DNA of 64,000 nt from Trichostrongylus colubriformis (lineage: Eukaryota > Nematoda > Chromadorea > Rhabditida > Trichostrongylidae), in the NCBI GenBank assembly GCA_963978905.1, contig OZ022259.1:52408727-52472726 (forward strand), written 5' to 3'. A program made the position numbers and the translations under genes. Below the pieces are notes generated by a model. That model did not search any database. It had not been told where the DNA came from and saw nothing but the letters and a program-made list of their open reading frames with translations. Numbering within the stretch: the stretch's first letter is position 1; every line of letters starts with the position of its first letter. Of the stretch, positions 34,481-46,732 are shown piece by piece.

Positions 34481-35330
34481 TCTGCTTTCAAAAGCAAAGA
34501 GGACAATTTCTCCCGCCGAAATCGCACTCGTTCATCAGCGATAATCGCTTTCAGCGCGGTCTCTGCCTCTAGTTGGGAGAACAAAAACAGGGTAAGAAAA
34601 GTAATATCATATCATATATTTGCAATTCTAATAACAATCATTTTTCCGTAACAGTAGATATCACAACAGAAGGAGAGAAGCGAAGTGTTTTTCGGATTTG
34701 GTTTCGGCGAAGAAATTTCTTTCTCAAACATCACATTCATCGTCTCAGTGCACATCCACTTCAACACACTCGTGTTAACTAAATACATAGTTGAATGGGA
34801 AACACGTTCTAGAAAACTGAATACAGCGCTGTGTACTTTGAACTTGTGACAAATTTGACAATTCTAACAGTAAAATGGCTCTACTTGATGTTGGTCAGAA
34901 GCCAACGTAAAAGTGGGTACAGATTCTTGACACGTCAGTCATGTAGAGGCATGTCGCCCCTCCCAAGGTACATTAGATCCTGAATCATGCCTCAATAAGA
35001 CATGGCTACAAAGTCCGAATCAGCACTGATTACTCGACTAAAGTCTGTGAGTTTCTTATCACAGAGATGACAACATCTCCGTAAGGCAACCAACATTAGA
35101 GATATGTATTGATTCGAGCTCACTATCTTTTATCAGGGTGATCTTATAATCATGAAACGGTGCGAAAATAAAGAAATATTTGTAGATGAGAACACAACAA
35201 CAACATCCGAATATGGAGTTTTTCCAAAATCTGCTTGTGAGACTAGAAAGGTCCTCAGAGAGCTCCTTGTTCAGAGGACTTGAATTAGGGCGTAACCATA
35301 TAATTACAAAACGTATGTTATCTTCTCAAG

Positions 35331-35620
35331 GGCGGAGGTGGTGTAGTGACAGGTGGCGCACACCCCACTCTCATGGTGCGGGGATCAAATCCAGCATCAA
35401 CGCCCGCCCAGCCCAACCAAGCCTTCCATCCCTCCGGAGTCGGTGAATTGGTGCCAGGCTCGTCTGGGAGGATAAATGACTTGTACATCGGCTGGCCACC
35501 GCAAGTCATTGTATAGGCCACATCACATTCACCAGCCACCACGATTCTGAATGGAAGTAGAATGTGCGGTGCATCCCAAGACGGGATTGAATAACGCCAA
35601 AAACTTTATCCTTTATCCTT
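35331..35620 (+). mobile_element. tRNA-derived SINE, copy 2
   Basis: Starts GGCGGAGGTGGTGTAGTGAC, has the B-box-like GGGGATCAAATCCAGC, and ends AACGCCAAAAACTTTATCC followed by a T-rich tail. Very close to the copy at 14235. Confidence 0.8.
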
Positions 35621-35734
35621 TTTATTTTATCTCCTCATCCTACCACAATTTTGAGGCCTCTTGAAAATTTCTGCACCATTTCTTTTATTTTGGACAGAAA
35701 AATACCAGATAGGCCTAGAGAGTCAGACAAAATA

Positions 35735-37289
35735 CACTGCGGTGCATAATGATAAAGCCACTCATAAATTGTTCATAAACTTTCATAGTAAGATGTTTCT
35801 GGGAAACTTCTCAGGTATAGATTGTAGCAAATTTAATCGCGCATCTACACATAACACCAAACTTGAGCTTGAAATAACAGAACAAATTTATCTTCATTTT
35901 TTCAAAAAAAATGCAGCTTTTCCGATGGTGCAAAATGATAAAGCCACCCTAAGTTATTCCGTCGCTTCTCATCTGTATTTGCTGAAACGTTTTGCTGCGG
36001 TAATGTTTTTCTTTTTCAGGTAATGGGGAAAGGAAAACCCCTATCTGATTTCGAAAAAAGCCAAATTGTCGCAAAAAAAAAGCGGAGGGATAGTCAAATC
36101 GTCAATTGCGCAAGAATTTAACCGCAGCCACACAGTTGTCGACAACTTTCTCAAGGATCCTGAACTAAGAAGAGTTCTGGGCGATCTCCTTCACTTTCCG
36201 AGAAGGATAAGCGCCGCATTCTCAGAAAAAGTATCGAATTTCACCAAGTCAAGCTCCGATACCAGGTCTTCTTTGGAGCTAAACGTCTCTAAAACAACTG
36301 TTTTGCGGGTTCTGAAAAAAAGTGCAAGTTTATCTCGCGACAGAAAATGAGGAAAGCACCATTCATGACACGAGAACACCGCAAAAATCGAGTGCAGTTC
36401 GTCAAAACATGCAGCCGAGGGTCTGGAGTAAGGTAGAGTATTAGGTCGTAGAATCCTTCTTGCTTTCATATGATGTTTTTCCTCTCCAGATTGTTTTGTA
36501 AGGCTGAAGGAGACACTCCGATATTACTGGCATGATCTAAGAAAGGACAAGCTACGATTTTTGAGAAGGAATTTCAAAGGAGGGGGCGTTGTGGTGTGGG
36601 CCGCCATTTCATCCAAGAAACGTCTGAAGTTATGTTTTGTTCCTAAAAAGATGAGTTCCCCCGGTTACCAAGTGGTCATGCGCCGTGCACTTCTCCCGTT
36701 CTGGCGTGAAAATCGAAGCTGGAATCTTGTTTTCATGCAAGATAAGGGCACAGCCAGAGCACAATTGCATGGTTCAGCCGTCATTGAATAAGGCTCCTGC
36801 CCTAGCCGGCAAATAGCCCAGGCCTTAATCCGATGGAAAATGTATGGCGCTTCATGGTGCGACGGATTTATGCAGATAACAGGGAAATCCAAGGAGTTAA
36901 GGAGCTCAAAAAGGCTATAATCCACGCGTGGCACCAAGTGGACCAGGATCTTATTAATAATCTTTACATGAGTCTAGACAATCGGATTTTTCAGGTTATT
37001 CGGAGAGAAGGAAGGCCAACGGATTATTAGAGTAGCGTATTGTCCCTCTGTTGTTTACGAGTTGTTAAAATTCCTTACTGGCTTTATCATTTTGCACCAT
37101 CGGAAAAGCTGCATTTTTTGAAAAAATGAAGATAAATTTGTTCTGTTATTTCAAGCTCAAGTTTGGTATTGATGTGTAGATGCGCGATCAAATTTGCTAC
37201 AATCTATGCCTGAGAGGTTTCCCAGAAACATCTTACTATGAAAGTTTATGAACAATTTATGAGTGGCTTTATCATTATGCACCGCAGTG
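35735..37289 (+). mobile_element. Tc1-like transposon with long IR/DR-type termini
   Basis: CACTGCGGTGCATAATGATA at 35735 and its inverse ending at 37289 are flanked by TA. Inverted repeats extend about 220 bases. Each contains an outer GGTGCATAATGATAAAGCCA and an inner GGTGCAAAATGATAAAGCCA about 190 bases apart, mirrored on the right side (inner near 37080, outer near 37265). Two transposase-binding-like sites per end is the IR/DR arrangement known from Sleeping Beauty-type Tc1 elements. Complete at both ends, but its transposase is broken. Confidence 0.85.
36023..37030 (+). pseudogene. Tc1/Tc3-like transposase, several frameshifts and one nonsense
   Basis: Starts MGKGKPLSDFEKSQIVAKK (paired-type DNA-binding N-terminus), shifts frame at the A-run near 36074, and continues KSSIAQEFNRSHTVVDNF and later KTTVLRVLKKS. 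A catalytic-core piece GGGVVVWAAIS, then VFMQDKGTA (second Asp), follows after about 36560. The C-terminal block reads stop-PANSPGLNPMENVW, where the family has Trp instead of the stop (near 36803), and runs to 37030. At least three lesions make it inactive. Confidence 0.8.
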
Positions 37290-37309
37290 TAGAATATTCA
37301 CACCTCAAT

Positions 37310-38745
37310 ATACATACCTCAGACGCTTGCTGTCACTGGCATCAAGATTTTCAGCGCCCAGCCAGCGTGTACAAAGCTTCAAGTTTCGAAAGTAGTTAAT
37401 CATATTTCATCTTGTCGAAAGCTTTAGAAAGATTGAGAACGGCATCTACGAAGTTTCCATAGCTGAAGGCAATAGTCCAACCACAAATGCAATCAGCCGG
37501 GTTAGTTACTGTAGAAGCACCAGCGGTGAAAGCGTGTTGTTCCAAAGGAATAAAGTGATTATCATCCAACCAAATGATTAGTCTGTCCCAAATAAGTTTT
37601 TCAATGAAATAGGTCTGAAGGCGGCAAGATTAAACGAATTCTCGATTTTTGGTATTGCAGTCGCGATAGCTTTCTTCCATAGTGACGGGACTTCCCATAG
37701 AGGACAGACGCATTAAATATCATAGAGAGCGGTCTATGAAGTGCGAAGGTGCATCTTCTGTAAAAAATTTGCTGCACACGCCACGCTACGGTGCAAAATA
37801 CTCGGTGATATCGGAGTCCCGTCAAAGGTCGCTGAAGCTGAGTTTTTCAATGACTTACGTACCGACAACACGTCCTCAGGGCGTACCGCAAAGTTGTGAC
37901 GAGGACAGACAAATACATTGCGAAAGCTTCAGCTTTCTCACTGTCACTAGCATATTTTTTACCATCTTCATCTAGAAGTACAGGAATTTTAGAACGAGAG
38001 TTCATTTTATTACGAACTAGAGAAAAAACATAGCGACTATCTATTTTCGCTAGAGCCCAATTTTTCTCCGTTAGCCAGGAATCTTTTGAGGTGGCAATCT
38101 AATTTTAAGCATACTTTTCTGTACTCCGAGTGAGTTAAAGGATCAGAAAAGTTTTCGAACAATCGAGCTTTTTAATTCATCAAGTTGAATGTGTTCGGGA
38201 TAGCGTTTCTTCGATCTCTTTTAGAAATGTAGAGGCACACACATCGCCACTCAAATGGATTACACGAGAGAATCTTTCATACATGTCATCCATCGAGTGA
38301 AAGCCCTCGAAAGTTGCCATCAGTCGATGGAAGACAGTTATGTGGATAAGGCAATATAATTGGCTCTTTTGAAATCTGGCAACGGGATTTTCAGCAGAGG
38401 TGAAGTGGCTATTTCAAGTTTGAACGAAACGATGTTATGAATAGATGAAGAGAACGGTGGGAGTATTGCGATCTCACGAATGATAGGGACAAAAGCAAGT
38501 ACAATGTCCAAGATCGAGTGGGCAAGAGTAGGCTTCAAGACATGCTGAGTTAATCCACAACACATGAATAAGTCCAAAAACTTTCTTGAAATGGTGTTCT
38601 CAGGATTACACGTTTTCCAGTCAATATCAAGGTTGAAATCACTCAAAATCAACAACCTATTGCCGCTTAGACACAGGAGTCGAGAAAGAAGTCAATTAGG
38701 GATTCATCGTCGGGGGCAGTAGAACTGAAGATGCCAGAACTGAAA
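37310..38745 (-). pseudogene. Decayed LINE fragment (endonuclease to RT)
   Basis: On the minus strand, 38655-38338 encodes an endonuclease end: LILSDFNLDIDW, then LDLFMCCGLTQHVLKPT and LPPFSSSIHN, the order seen in CR1-like LINE endonucleases. Around 37825-37600 the RT N-terminal region appears in two frames (PLSMIFNASV, then AIPKI and FRP-like residues), matching the block LKPIWMILNAS of the LINE at the window start. Stops and shifts are frequent. Its 5' edge abuts the start of unit 3 homology at about 38745. Confidence 0.75.
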
Positions 38746-39084
38746 ATGAAGAGCCTTAGCATAGTCCTCGTACGAGTACTGCAGGCCAGAAAGGAGGGTG
38801 TGCTTCTCGATAATTGGAATCTCACCGATATCACCGAGTATTTTGCACCGTAGCGTGGCGTGTGCAGTGCTACTATGTGCGATCTATGGGCGCCGCAGTC
38901 CTAAAGCAATAACATGGCAACCATATACGGCGCCCTTAGCGTATTACCGTGTAATCGCTTCAGGAATCAACAACTACGGGGCCCCAATCTGACAAGCATC
39001 GCATCGCATGGCGCCCTTCAAAATGATAACACCGACTCCTTAACTCGAAACCTTAATATAAGTGTGATAAAAATGCCCCTACGA

Positions 39085-41015
39085 TATCGCTTACATTTTT
39101 TTGAAAAATCGACACCTGGCGACAGATTAGTCGTTGTAAACCGTCGCACTGCCATATCTTCGTTTAAAGGCAGCTTCAGGGGAAAACCGGACGAAAAGTA
39201 ACAGAAGTAGTGAGTATGAAAGCCGAGATGACTAGTAACAGGACGGTGGAGAAAAACGGATGGAAATGCCCGAAAACCCGAGAAATAGGACTCCTTCCCA
39301 CCGTTAGTTCTAGGCGCGGACGACCTTTCCGTCAAGTGGTGGGTAGTCCGCAAAGGTTTTCCATTGGCATTACCAAGACGTAAACATGAAGGGATGTTCG
39401 GAAATGCGACAGCATCTGTTTTCATGTGGTGAGCTTCAAGCTAAAAGTGAGAAAGCGCGCTGCGATACTTTCAATCCTGTCAATTTCCCTGACCAACCTC
39501 ACCGTGACCAACCACTTATCACGTCGCCGAGGCGGGCTGCCCTAAACCAAGGCGGCTTGCCCTGACGAGGTCGCCTCCGCCACAGCTCAAGGGGGCGCCT
39601 TCCGCGGGGGATTTCGCCATGCAGAGGCTTTTCAGACCCGTAGTTTTTCACTAAATGACTCCTTTTGGAATTTCCTATCACCCACATTATCCCTAACACT
39701 GTCTTTAAGAAGGATAAAACGAGAAAAATTGGAAGCATTGAATTCGTCTCGATGTGTAGAGTTCAACGACCTATAGAATGTCGAATTTGGATAAGTGGGT
39801 GACCAGCTTACCGCTGAAACCACAATGATTCCTTTTTCTACCCTCAGACATTACTCCGACTTTTTTGGTACTATATTCACAACTTCAACTGTTGGTCGAT
39901 CATGACCGCGCACCAATCCCTTTTATAGTCCGTTACTTGAATATTCAGAATACTTTTCAGAGAGCTTTTCACGAGATATTTGGAGATTTTTCGAGCTCGT
40001 TTCGTCATACTTGAAAAAACACTTTACCTTTCAGTAGTTGCGTACTGCAGGAATCATCTTGACTTCCAAATTTCAGGCAAGCACTTTTTCTATTATGAAA
40101 GCTTTAACATCAGCGTACGGTTTATTTTGAATGCAGATTGATTCCCCATCTCATCGTCAAAACGACATTCTCAAGCAATGAACATGCACCATGCTATGAA
40201 ATCGCATGGTGTTTTCACAAAGCAGACTCCATGCCTTCATAAAATAATAGCTATGCTCAAACAATGCTTTTAACCGTGAATTTGGAAATGATATTAATTT
40301 CACATGAACGTGTGAAGAGAGGATGGGCTGAGAACACACCAATTTACACTTCAGCCCGTCTTTACACATTCATGTGGCATTGATATCTCCCAAATTCATG
40401 ATTTGAAACATTGTTTGAGCTAGCTAATATTTTATAAAGGTATAGAATTTGCTGCTTTATGGAAACATCATCGATTTTCGCTGCTGCAAGATATCATTTT
40501 AGCGATGAGAAATGGAATTAATCTGCATCAAAATAAACCGTACGCTTTTTGAGAAAAATCATGCGATTTCCATTGCTTAAAGATATCATTTCAGCGATGA
40601 GAAAGGGAATGAATCTGCATTCAAAATAAACGGTACCTAATGTATAAGGCTTTATATAAAGAAGAAGGCGCTGGCCTGCAATTCGGAGATCAAGATAATT
40701 CCTGCAGTACGCGACTGGTAGTCTGTGAAAGGTGAGTGGTTCTTCAATTACTCGATCAGTTTTGCAGAAATTACCTCAAAAACTTCCGAACCAAATGAAT
40801 ATAGGACCAAAAAAGTCGGAGTGTTACCTGAGGGTAAAAAGAGAAATCATTGCAGGTTCACCAAAAAGCTGGCTCATCTAAATTCGACATTTCATAGGTT
40901 GCTGAGCTCGCCGCATAGAAACGAATTCATTGTTTACTTTTTTCTCATTCTATCCATTTATGACAAAGATATAACAGTGCGACGGTTTGCGGCCGCTCAG
41001 CAAAAATGGACGTCA
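39085..41015. repeat. Large foldback, unit 3 copy
   Basis: Left arm near 39105 (GAAAAATCGACACCTGGCGA) and right arm to about 41010 correspond to the foldbacks of the other units, with more decay. A partial second copy of the AGCGATGAGAAAGGGAAT segment is present (40502 and 40593). Confidence 0.65.
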
Positions 41016-42507
41016 GTTATATGTTTCCTGTACGTACCTTCCATACATGCAAAAAACCAGCTTTCAAAAAGCGCGTCATGAGTTGCATGAGTTGGAAGAC
41101 CTATCTCTTAAGTTGTTCGCTTGTAAAATAATCATTACAGTTGTGCCTTGCATGTCCCGTACGATGCGGAAACCAAACAATTTACTACATCCTACTCAAA
41201 AGTTGCATACGTATTTAATCCAATATGCTGATCACGAATATAACATCTATTTTTATGCAAACACCGCTTGGCCGTGGGACGACGCCAGAATTTTCATTTT
41301 TGACTGTGGTGGTGCTAATCAACCCGACGCTAATCCGTTTTAACATAGAATTTCAGCAACCGTACCATTTGCCTCTAAACCGCAAGAAGGGAGCACTACA
41401 GCTACAAATTTTTATTATCCGCCAAAGAAAGACATTTTTAATCAAATCAGTCAAGAAGCATTCCTAAGCAAGCGGCGGCATTGAATATGAAAGTTCAGCT
41501 GCGTTGTAGTGCGACAGTGACGAAGAAAAGAAATAGCGAAAAACCTTAAAAACTCGTCTTTTCAGGGCAGACAGATCCTCAGGTTACTGTCCGAGCTGCA
41601 CACTTTTTTGACTTCGCCGTCACGGCGCGTCCTCACAGCGCTAACAATAAGCCACTCCCCCTCCCTCCCCTACTTTGGCCGCACCTGGCATTGGACCGAG
41701 CTTTTCCAACGTGTCGTTTACGTGGGCCTGTGATTCATGCATGCGATCAGATAGGATAAAGAAGAATCAGTGGTTAAGGAAACATTTACATAAGGAAGCA
41801 AGTGGAACTCATGCTTCTTCATAATACCATCCAACGGAAAGTGACTCAAGGACTCCCTTTCTCGCGATAATCTCATACATACAAGGCCAGGTGCTAGAAC
41901 GCCTTATTTTTGCCATTTTCGAGGGCAGCAGTTTCTTCGTCGGCGTATTCCTTGGCACTCCTAATTTCGTAATTCAGCGCTTTAACTTATTTGAAGTAAT
42001 TGCAGAATATGCCTCAAATACTGATAGATTACGATCACGTGATACCCCCCCCCCCCTTCCACAGAAAACTACGTGAACGAATTTGCGTCACGCCACATCA
42101 CCGACTATCGATTGAAGCCACGTCGGTCTATGACATGTAGCAGTGATGCGCAGTACTATAATGAGCTCGCTTGTGGAAAACCTTTGCTTAAGGTCCTAGT
42201 AGAGCGCATCTCTTTGCCCCTCTTTTTGAACTCCTAGTCGTTTTTATGAAGGACATACTTTCCCTTCCTGAGCACCCAAATTATATCCCTAATAGCATCA
42301 AAGGCTATGTATCGCCAACTGCTCACCGATCCAAACACGTTCTATTCACCTGGGTCATGGCCACGCCTGTCTGACTCTTTATATGCAGAAGAGACATTTT
42401 CAACTGTGCGCCTATTCCAAAAGAACCTTGATCTAGGCATAAAACATAAATATATCATAGATGGCATAATCAATCATTTTATTTTGAGATTTTTTTCCAT
42501 TTTGCAG
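41016..42507. other. 5' flank of copy C; no other gene seen
   Basis: Homologous to 12500-13879, with a C-run at about 42046-42056 also present as a longer run at 28290-28308. No supported coding sequence. Confidence 0.45.
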
Positions 42508-44745
42508 ATGAAATACATCTGCGTCCTGATTCTAGCCATTGCACTCTGCTGTCGAGGATGTACACGAAGTAGATATATGCTTCGAAGCGTGGACATGATA
42601 AAAGGGAGACATATCGGTAATGCCGCAATCAGTACGGCTATCGACGATGTACAAAAATCATTCGCCAACGCTCGTTTATCTCAAAAGTTGAATCCTTTCC
42701 GTTCCATGGTGAGTTCATTCAAAGACTGAATGGAGCATTCCTAAAGTTCAAACGTTCTTCTTCACTATCGAAGCACAACTCCAGTAACTCGGTTAGGTAC
42801 CCTCAAACAGACAAATAGATCGTTGTGCAACTTTAAGTAGTACTTTATCACATAAGAATGGGAGACACTAAGTAGGTGAAGTCACGCTTCGCGACAATTG
42901 AATTGTCACAACACCTCACCTTATTTTGACGATAGATATTCGTATTTGTCCAGGTTACATCCTATTTGCAACGCCATCGTGCGACATCCGCTGGAACCCG
43001 GGCTAGCCGGTAGTGGGACTATTGTACAGAATACTCTTGAGCACATTTGCATCGCACCTATCTTACACCTCCCTAGCACCGCTCCCGCACCTGCGGAGTG
43101 ACCTTGCTCAAAGGATGGCATGCGGAGTGACCTTGCTCGAAGGAATCGTCCACGGAAAAAATGAGCTTCTTTGTTACCCATATATTTATGTTGTATTAGC
43201 CTAATATGGGCCGCATGCAAAGTTTCTCGTGAAGAAGTGAGAATTCGGCCAAGATACAGCTCCCCAAATTCTCGGCCAGGTGGACGAGGCCTCCGAGTAA
43301 AAGCCCCGTTTCGTCGTCCACTGCGGTTGGGAACGGAGAGTGGAACTGTTTAAACTAACTCTTAGTTAAAAATAAGTAAATAATTGTGAAATAGTTATAA
43401 CAAATATTTTTTCTATTTGAACAATTACTTAACTCGAAAGAAACGTAATTGAAAGTGAATGTTTAAATATAAACCTTCATTGTTTCGAGAAAACCTTCGC
43501 AATCATGTTTTAACTTTCTCTTCCTACAATGCGTCTCCGACCGCGGCGGACGACTAGATGGGCACTTGCTCGGAGGCCCCGCCCACTCGGCCGAGACTTT
43601 GTGGTGCTGTATTTTAGCCGGATTCCCTTTTTTCGCGTGAAACTTTGCATGCATTCCACATTAGGCAAATACAACATAATACAATACAATACAACATATG
43701 GGTGACAAAAAAACCCACTTTCCGTGGACGATTCCTTTAATCGGTTTTGAACACAGGGGGGTGCAGTTACGTGCGAATCTTGTTCGATGAGCAGGTGTTG
43801 GATGAGCCTTCATAATTCTCTATTCATTGGTGGCAGTAATCTTATCTGGAATCCCACGCTATCTTAATAATTCAGAAAAGAATTCGGTGTGACACAGAAT
43901 CTCCTGATTCTTCTCGCAATAGCTCTTAGAGTGGGCGCGGTACCGCGACAGCATTCAAGCTGGAAATTTCCCTTGCAACATAGCAGGAACCCTAAAGGAG
44001 TATTAAGTACGCGTTTGGAGATGCATTTGGAAGACACATTCACCTTCACAGATCAGATTGAAACGGTGCGAAAGTCGAATGCAGAGAAATACTTGTAAGA
44101 CAAAAAACGCTACATCGAAATCGGAAGACTAGATTTTTTTTCGAAATCTGCCTTCGAGAGTAGAAAGGTTCTCAGAGGGCTGCGCCTTTAGAAAACTCGG
44201 ATTCGGGGACGACCTTAAATTATCAAACATATTCTATGTAACTGGGAAAACAATACCCGAAAAGTCCCATTCAAAACTATATTTCTGGATTAACGTACTA
44301 ATGTACACACAATTAAGCCTCTAAATGCCAGAATTCAAGTTGATCAAATGTTGGTGAGGGATGGCAAGGATTTCTACATCGTGAAGCGTGTACGGGTAGG
44401 TCAAAAACCGCTTTTTGAATAACAATTCGTGTTCTCCTTATTGTATTTATCCTTGAATGATTTAAAAAGTGAAAAAACTAAAGAGTAAAGAAATGAAAAA
44501 TAATGAGAAAAAATTCACAACGTTGATATTTGTAGCGTTACCACATCGGAAAATCTTCATCGATCAATGCTGAAGTTAAAGTATCGAAGAAACAAGGCGG
44601 ATGGAAACGTCAACTCCTCAAATCTGGCGAATTTGACAGTATTTTCAAAAAATGCACGCCAATCGCAACATTTAGGATCCCAATGGATTATTGGAACTAC
44701 ACACAGAAGACCAAAAATTATTGGTATTATGCCAGAGCAGATTGA
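42508..44745 (+). CDS. Small putatively secreted protein, family copy C (162 aa, 3 exons)
   Basis: Exons 42508-42708, 44318-44395 and 44536-44745, phase-0 introns, ATG abutting TTTTGCAG. Signal-like MKYICVLILAIALCCRGC; AISTAIDDVQKSFANAR; exon 2 VDQMLVRDGKDFYIVKRVR differs from copy A by a few residues. Exon 3 keeps KKQGGWKRQLLKSGEFD and has its own tail (IPMDYWNYTQKTKNYWYYA). It has the shortest intron 1 (1.6 kb), holding one hairpin MITE, and is therefore the best template for the gene's minimal structure. All splice sites match those used in copies A and B. Confidence 0.7.
43141..43736. mobile_element. Hairpin MITE, family B copy 4 (interrupted)
   Basis: Left end AGGAATCGTCCACGGAAAAA, right end followed by TTAA at 43737-43740. 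The left flank reads TCGA rather than TTAA and follows a short tandem duplication of TGCGGAGTGACCTTGCTC. An AT-rich insert of about 150 bases (43355-43510) interrupts the hairpin. Confidence 0.75.
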
Positions 44746-45984
44746 GTGAAGAAGTAAAATGTTCGTGATACTTCCTGACAGCACCTCGACTTTTGATCTA
44801 TCGAACCAGGGAGGATACTAGGGGTGAAATCGAAGGTGTCCAGCGTCTTTCGCGACGAAATGCTATGCTGCAAAACACCCCCTTGTTAAAATGCTCCTCC
44901 TCGCAGTCTACGCGCCACGCGTCACAGATCTGCATCGCCTTGATCAATAACTTAGTAATATGATGTGCGAGTAAACATGCTCACGGCCACAATCAACTGA
45001 AAGTCAGAGCAGCACCATTTTGGGCAACTGAACTAGAGCAATCGCCACACACTCGCTCTACCCTGCATCATTTTCTTTCGTGGAAAAAGCAAAACAAATG
45101 GAATATTTGTCAATAACAATACCTTGAAATTCTTCAAATTGCGGTTATTCATTGTTTTCTTTCAAGGTCACGCACAAAACTAAGACCATATTCGATCATT
45201 TATTACAAGTACACAACAGTAGCAATTAGTAAGACGCCGGATCTACTCTACAAGTGCCATGGTTCAATTTTTTGTCAGCATTTACAGCAGCCTGCGTCAA
45301 CCGCGAACTTAATTATTCTAACACAGCTGTATGATGTGATAAGAACGAAATTCACAATTTATCAAATTATTGATCGGCTGACATCACAAAACACGAGTCC
45401 TTAACCTTCCTCAGCAGTCGATTATGTACATAACTTTCTCTATGACATCCACAAGTACAAAGCTTAGAATGTGTCAGCATGGCACCTCGTTATCGAATCT
45501 TTTCGCCAATCAGCATGGCGTTTTGGGATAACTGAGACAATACGGTGTATTGTACGTAATCACAGACACTCCTTGATGCCCAGTGCTGCTTGAAAATGGT
45601 TAATGTGATTACGGTGGACCGTGCTGACACTTCCTTTACTTATAATTATATCGGAACTTGTTGGCAAGCGGCTTTACACAAACGGGCAGCACGCACATCA
45701 AATATATGGTTACTGTCATTGACTACAACGTGAATGAAAGAAGATCAGCCCTTAAGTAGTACAACATTGCTGAAAATGCAGCGATTCTAGATCACCGACA
45801 ATGTATCAAATCAAAGTGAAGCAACCTGGCGTAGCCAAACTGGGCAGAAAATACAGCATGCTCAATGTCTAAAGGCAGAGGTCGCACCAGAAATTTAGAG
45901 TGTGTCTGGCCTCCTCAAATAATGTGGCCGAAGCGCAGCGCAAGGAGCCTAACTAGTTCTAAAATGGATTTAGACACATCGATT
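44746..45984. other. 3' flank of copy C, no gene seen
   Basis: DNA-level homology to 23554-25020 and 33169-34480 only. Confidence 0.45.
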
Positions 45985-45989
45985 TCCAG

Positions 45990-46299
45990 TTAAGAAGATT
46001 CTGCTCTCAAGAACAAAATGTGGACAATTTCTTTCGCCGAAACCGCACCCGCTCATCAGCGATAATCGCTTTCAGCGCGGTCTCTGCCTCTAGTTGGAAG
46101 AACAAAAACAATGTAAGAAATGCACTATCATATCACATATTTGCAATCCTAGTGACAATCATTTTTCCTCAACAGAAGATATCACAGCAGAAGGAGAGAT
46201 ACAAGGTGTTTTTCGGATTCGGATTCGGCGAAGAAATTCCTTTCTCAAACATCAGATTCATGATCTCAGTGCACATCCGGTTCGATACATCTCGTGGTA
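45990..46299 (+). pseudogene. Possible two-exon gene remnant
   Basis: Segment 45990-46109 after ATTTCCAG, containing RRNRTRSSAIIAFSAVSASS and ending at GTAAGA, could join in phase 0 to 46179-46299 after CCTCAACAG (KVFFGFGFGEEIPFSN, stop TGA). The paralogous segment of unit 2 (34480-34790) keeps both splice sites, but has a stop as the first codon of the second piece and a shifted start. No family recognised. Confidence 0.3.
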
Positions 46300-46338
46300 A
46301 CTGAATAATTGTATGGCAAATAAGTTAAAGAAAATTAA

Positions 46339-46732
46339 AGGAATCCATTACGGAAAATGAGTTTTTCTATTACCCAAATATTTCTGTTGTATTTGCATAA
46401 TAAGGGATGCATGCAAAGTTTCATGCGAAAAAATATGACACCGGTCAAAATACAGCACCACAACGTTTCGGCTGGGCGGGCGGGGCTTCCGAGGAAGTAC
46501 TCACCCCGTCGTCCACCGCGTTCAGAGACGCATTGTAAGATCAGAAAGTCACGTAAACAGTCCCGATCTCCGTCCCAACCGCGCCGGACGACGGAACAGG
46601 GCTTTCACTCGGAAGATGTATTCCAGAAGAATTCTCACTTTTTCGCGTGGAACTTCGCATGCGGCCATTATTAGGCAAATACAACAAAATTTTATGGGTA
46701 ACAAAGGAACTCATTTTTCGTGGACGATTCCT
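46339..46732. mobile_element. TTAA-flanked hairpin MITE, family B copy 5
   Basis: TTAA at 46335-46338 and 46733-46736. Ends are diverged (AGGAATCCATTACGGAAAAT), arms shorter and more mismatched, so this is probably the oldest of the five copies. Confidence 0.75.

Larger units (their letters stand above)
25090..35300. repeat. Segmental duplication, unit 2
   Basis: Begins at the junction near 25090 (GAGCCGAGTATGCATCATTA, equivalent to 8230) and continues through foldback 26030-27455, secreted copy B and the common 3' flank. It then runs past the point where unit 1 stops, sharing 34330-35060 with 45850-46985 of unit 3. 35100-35290 repeats the 22100-22290 segment, indicating a rearranged end. 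Confidence 0.75.
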
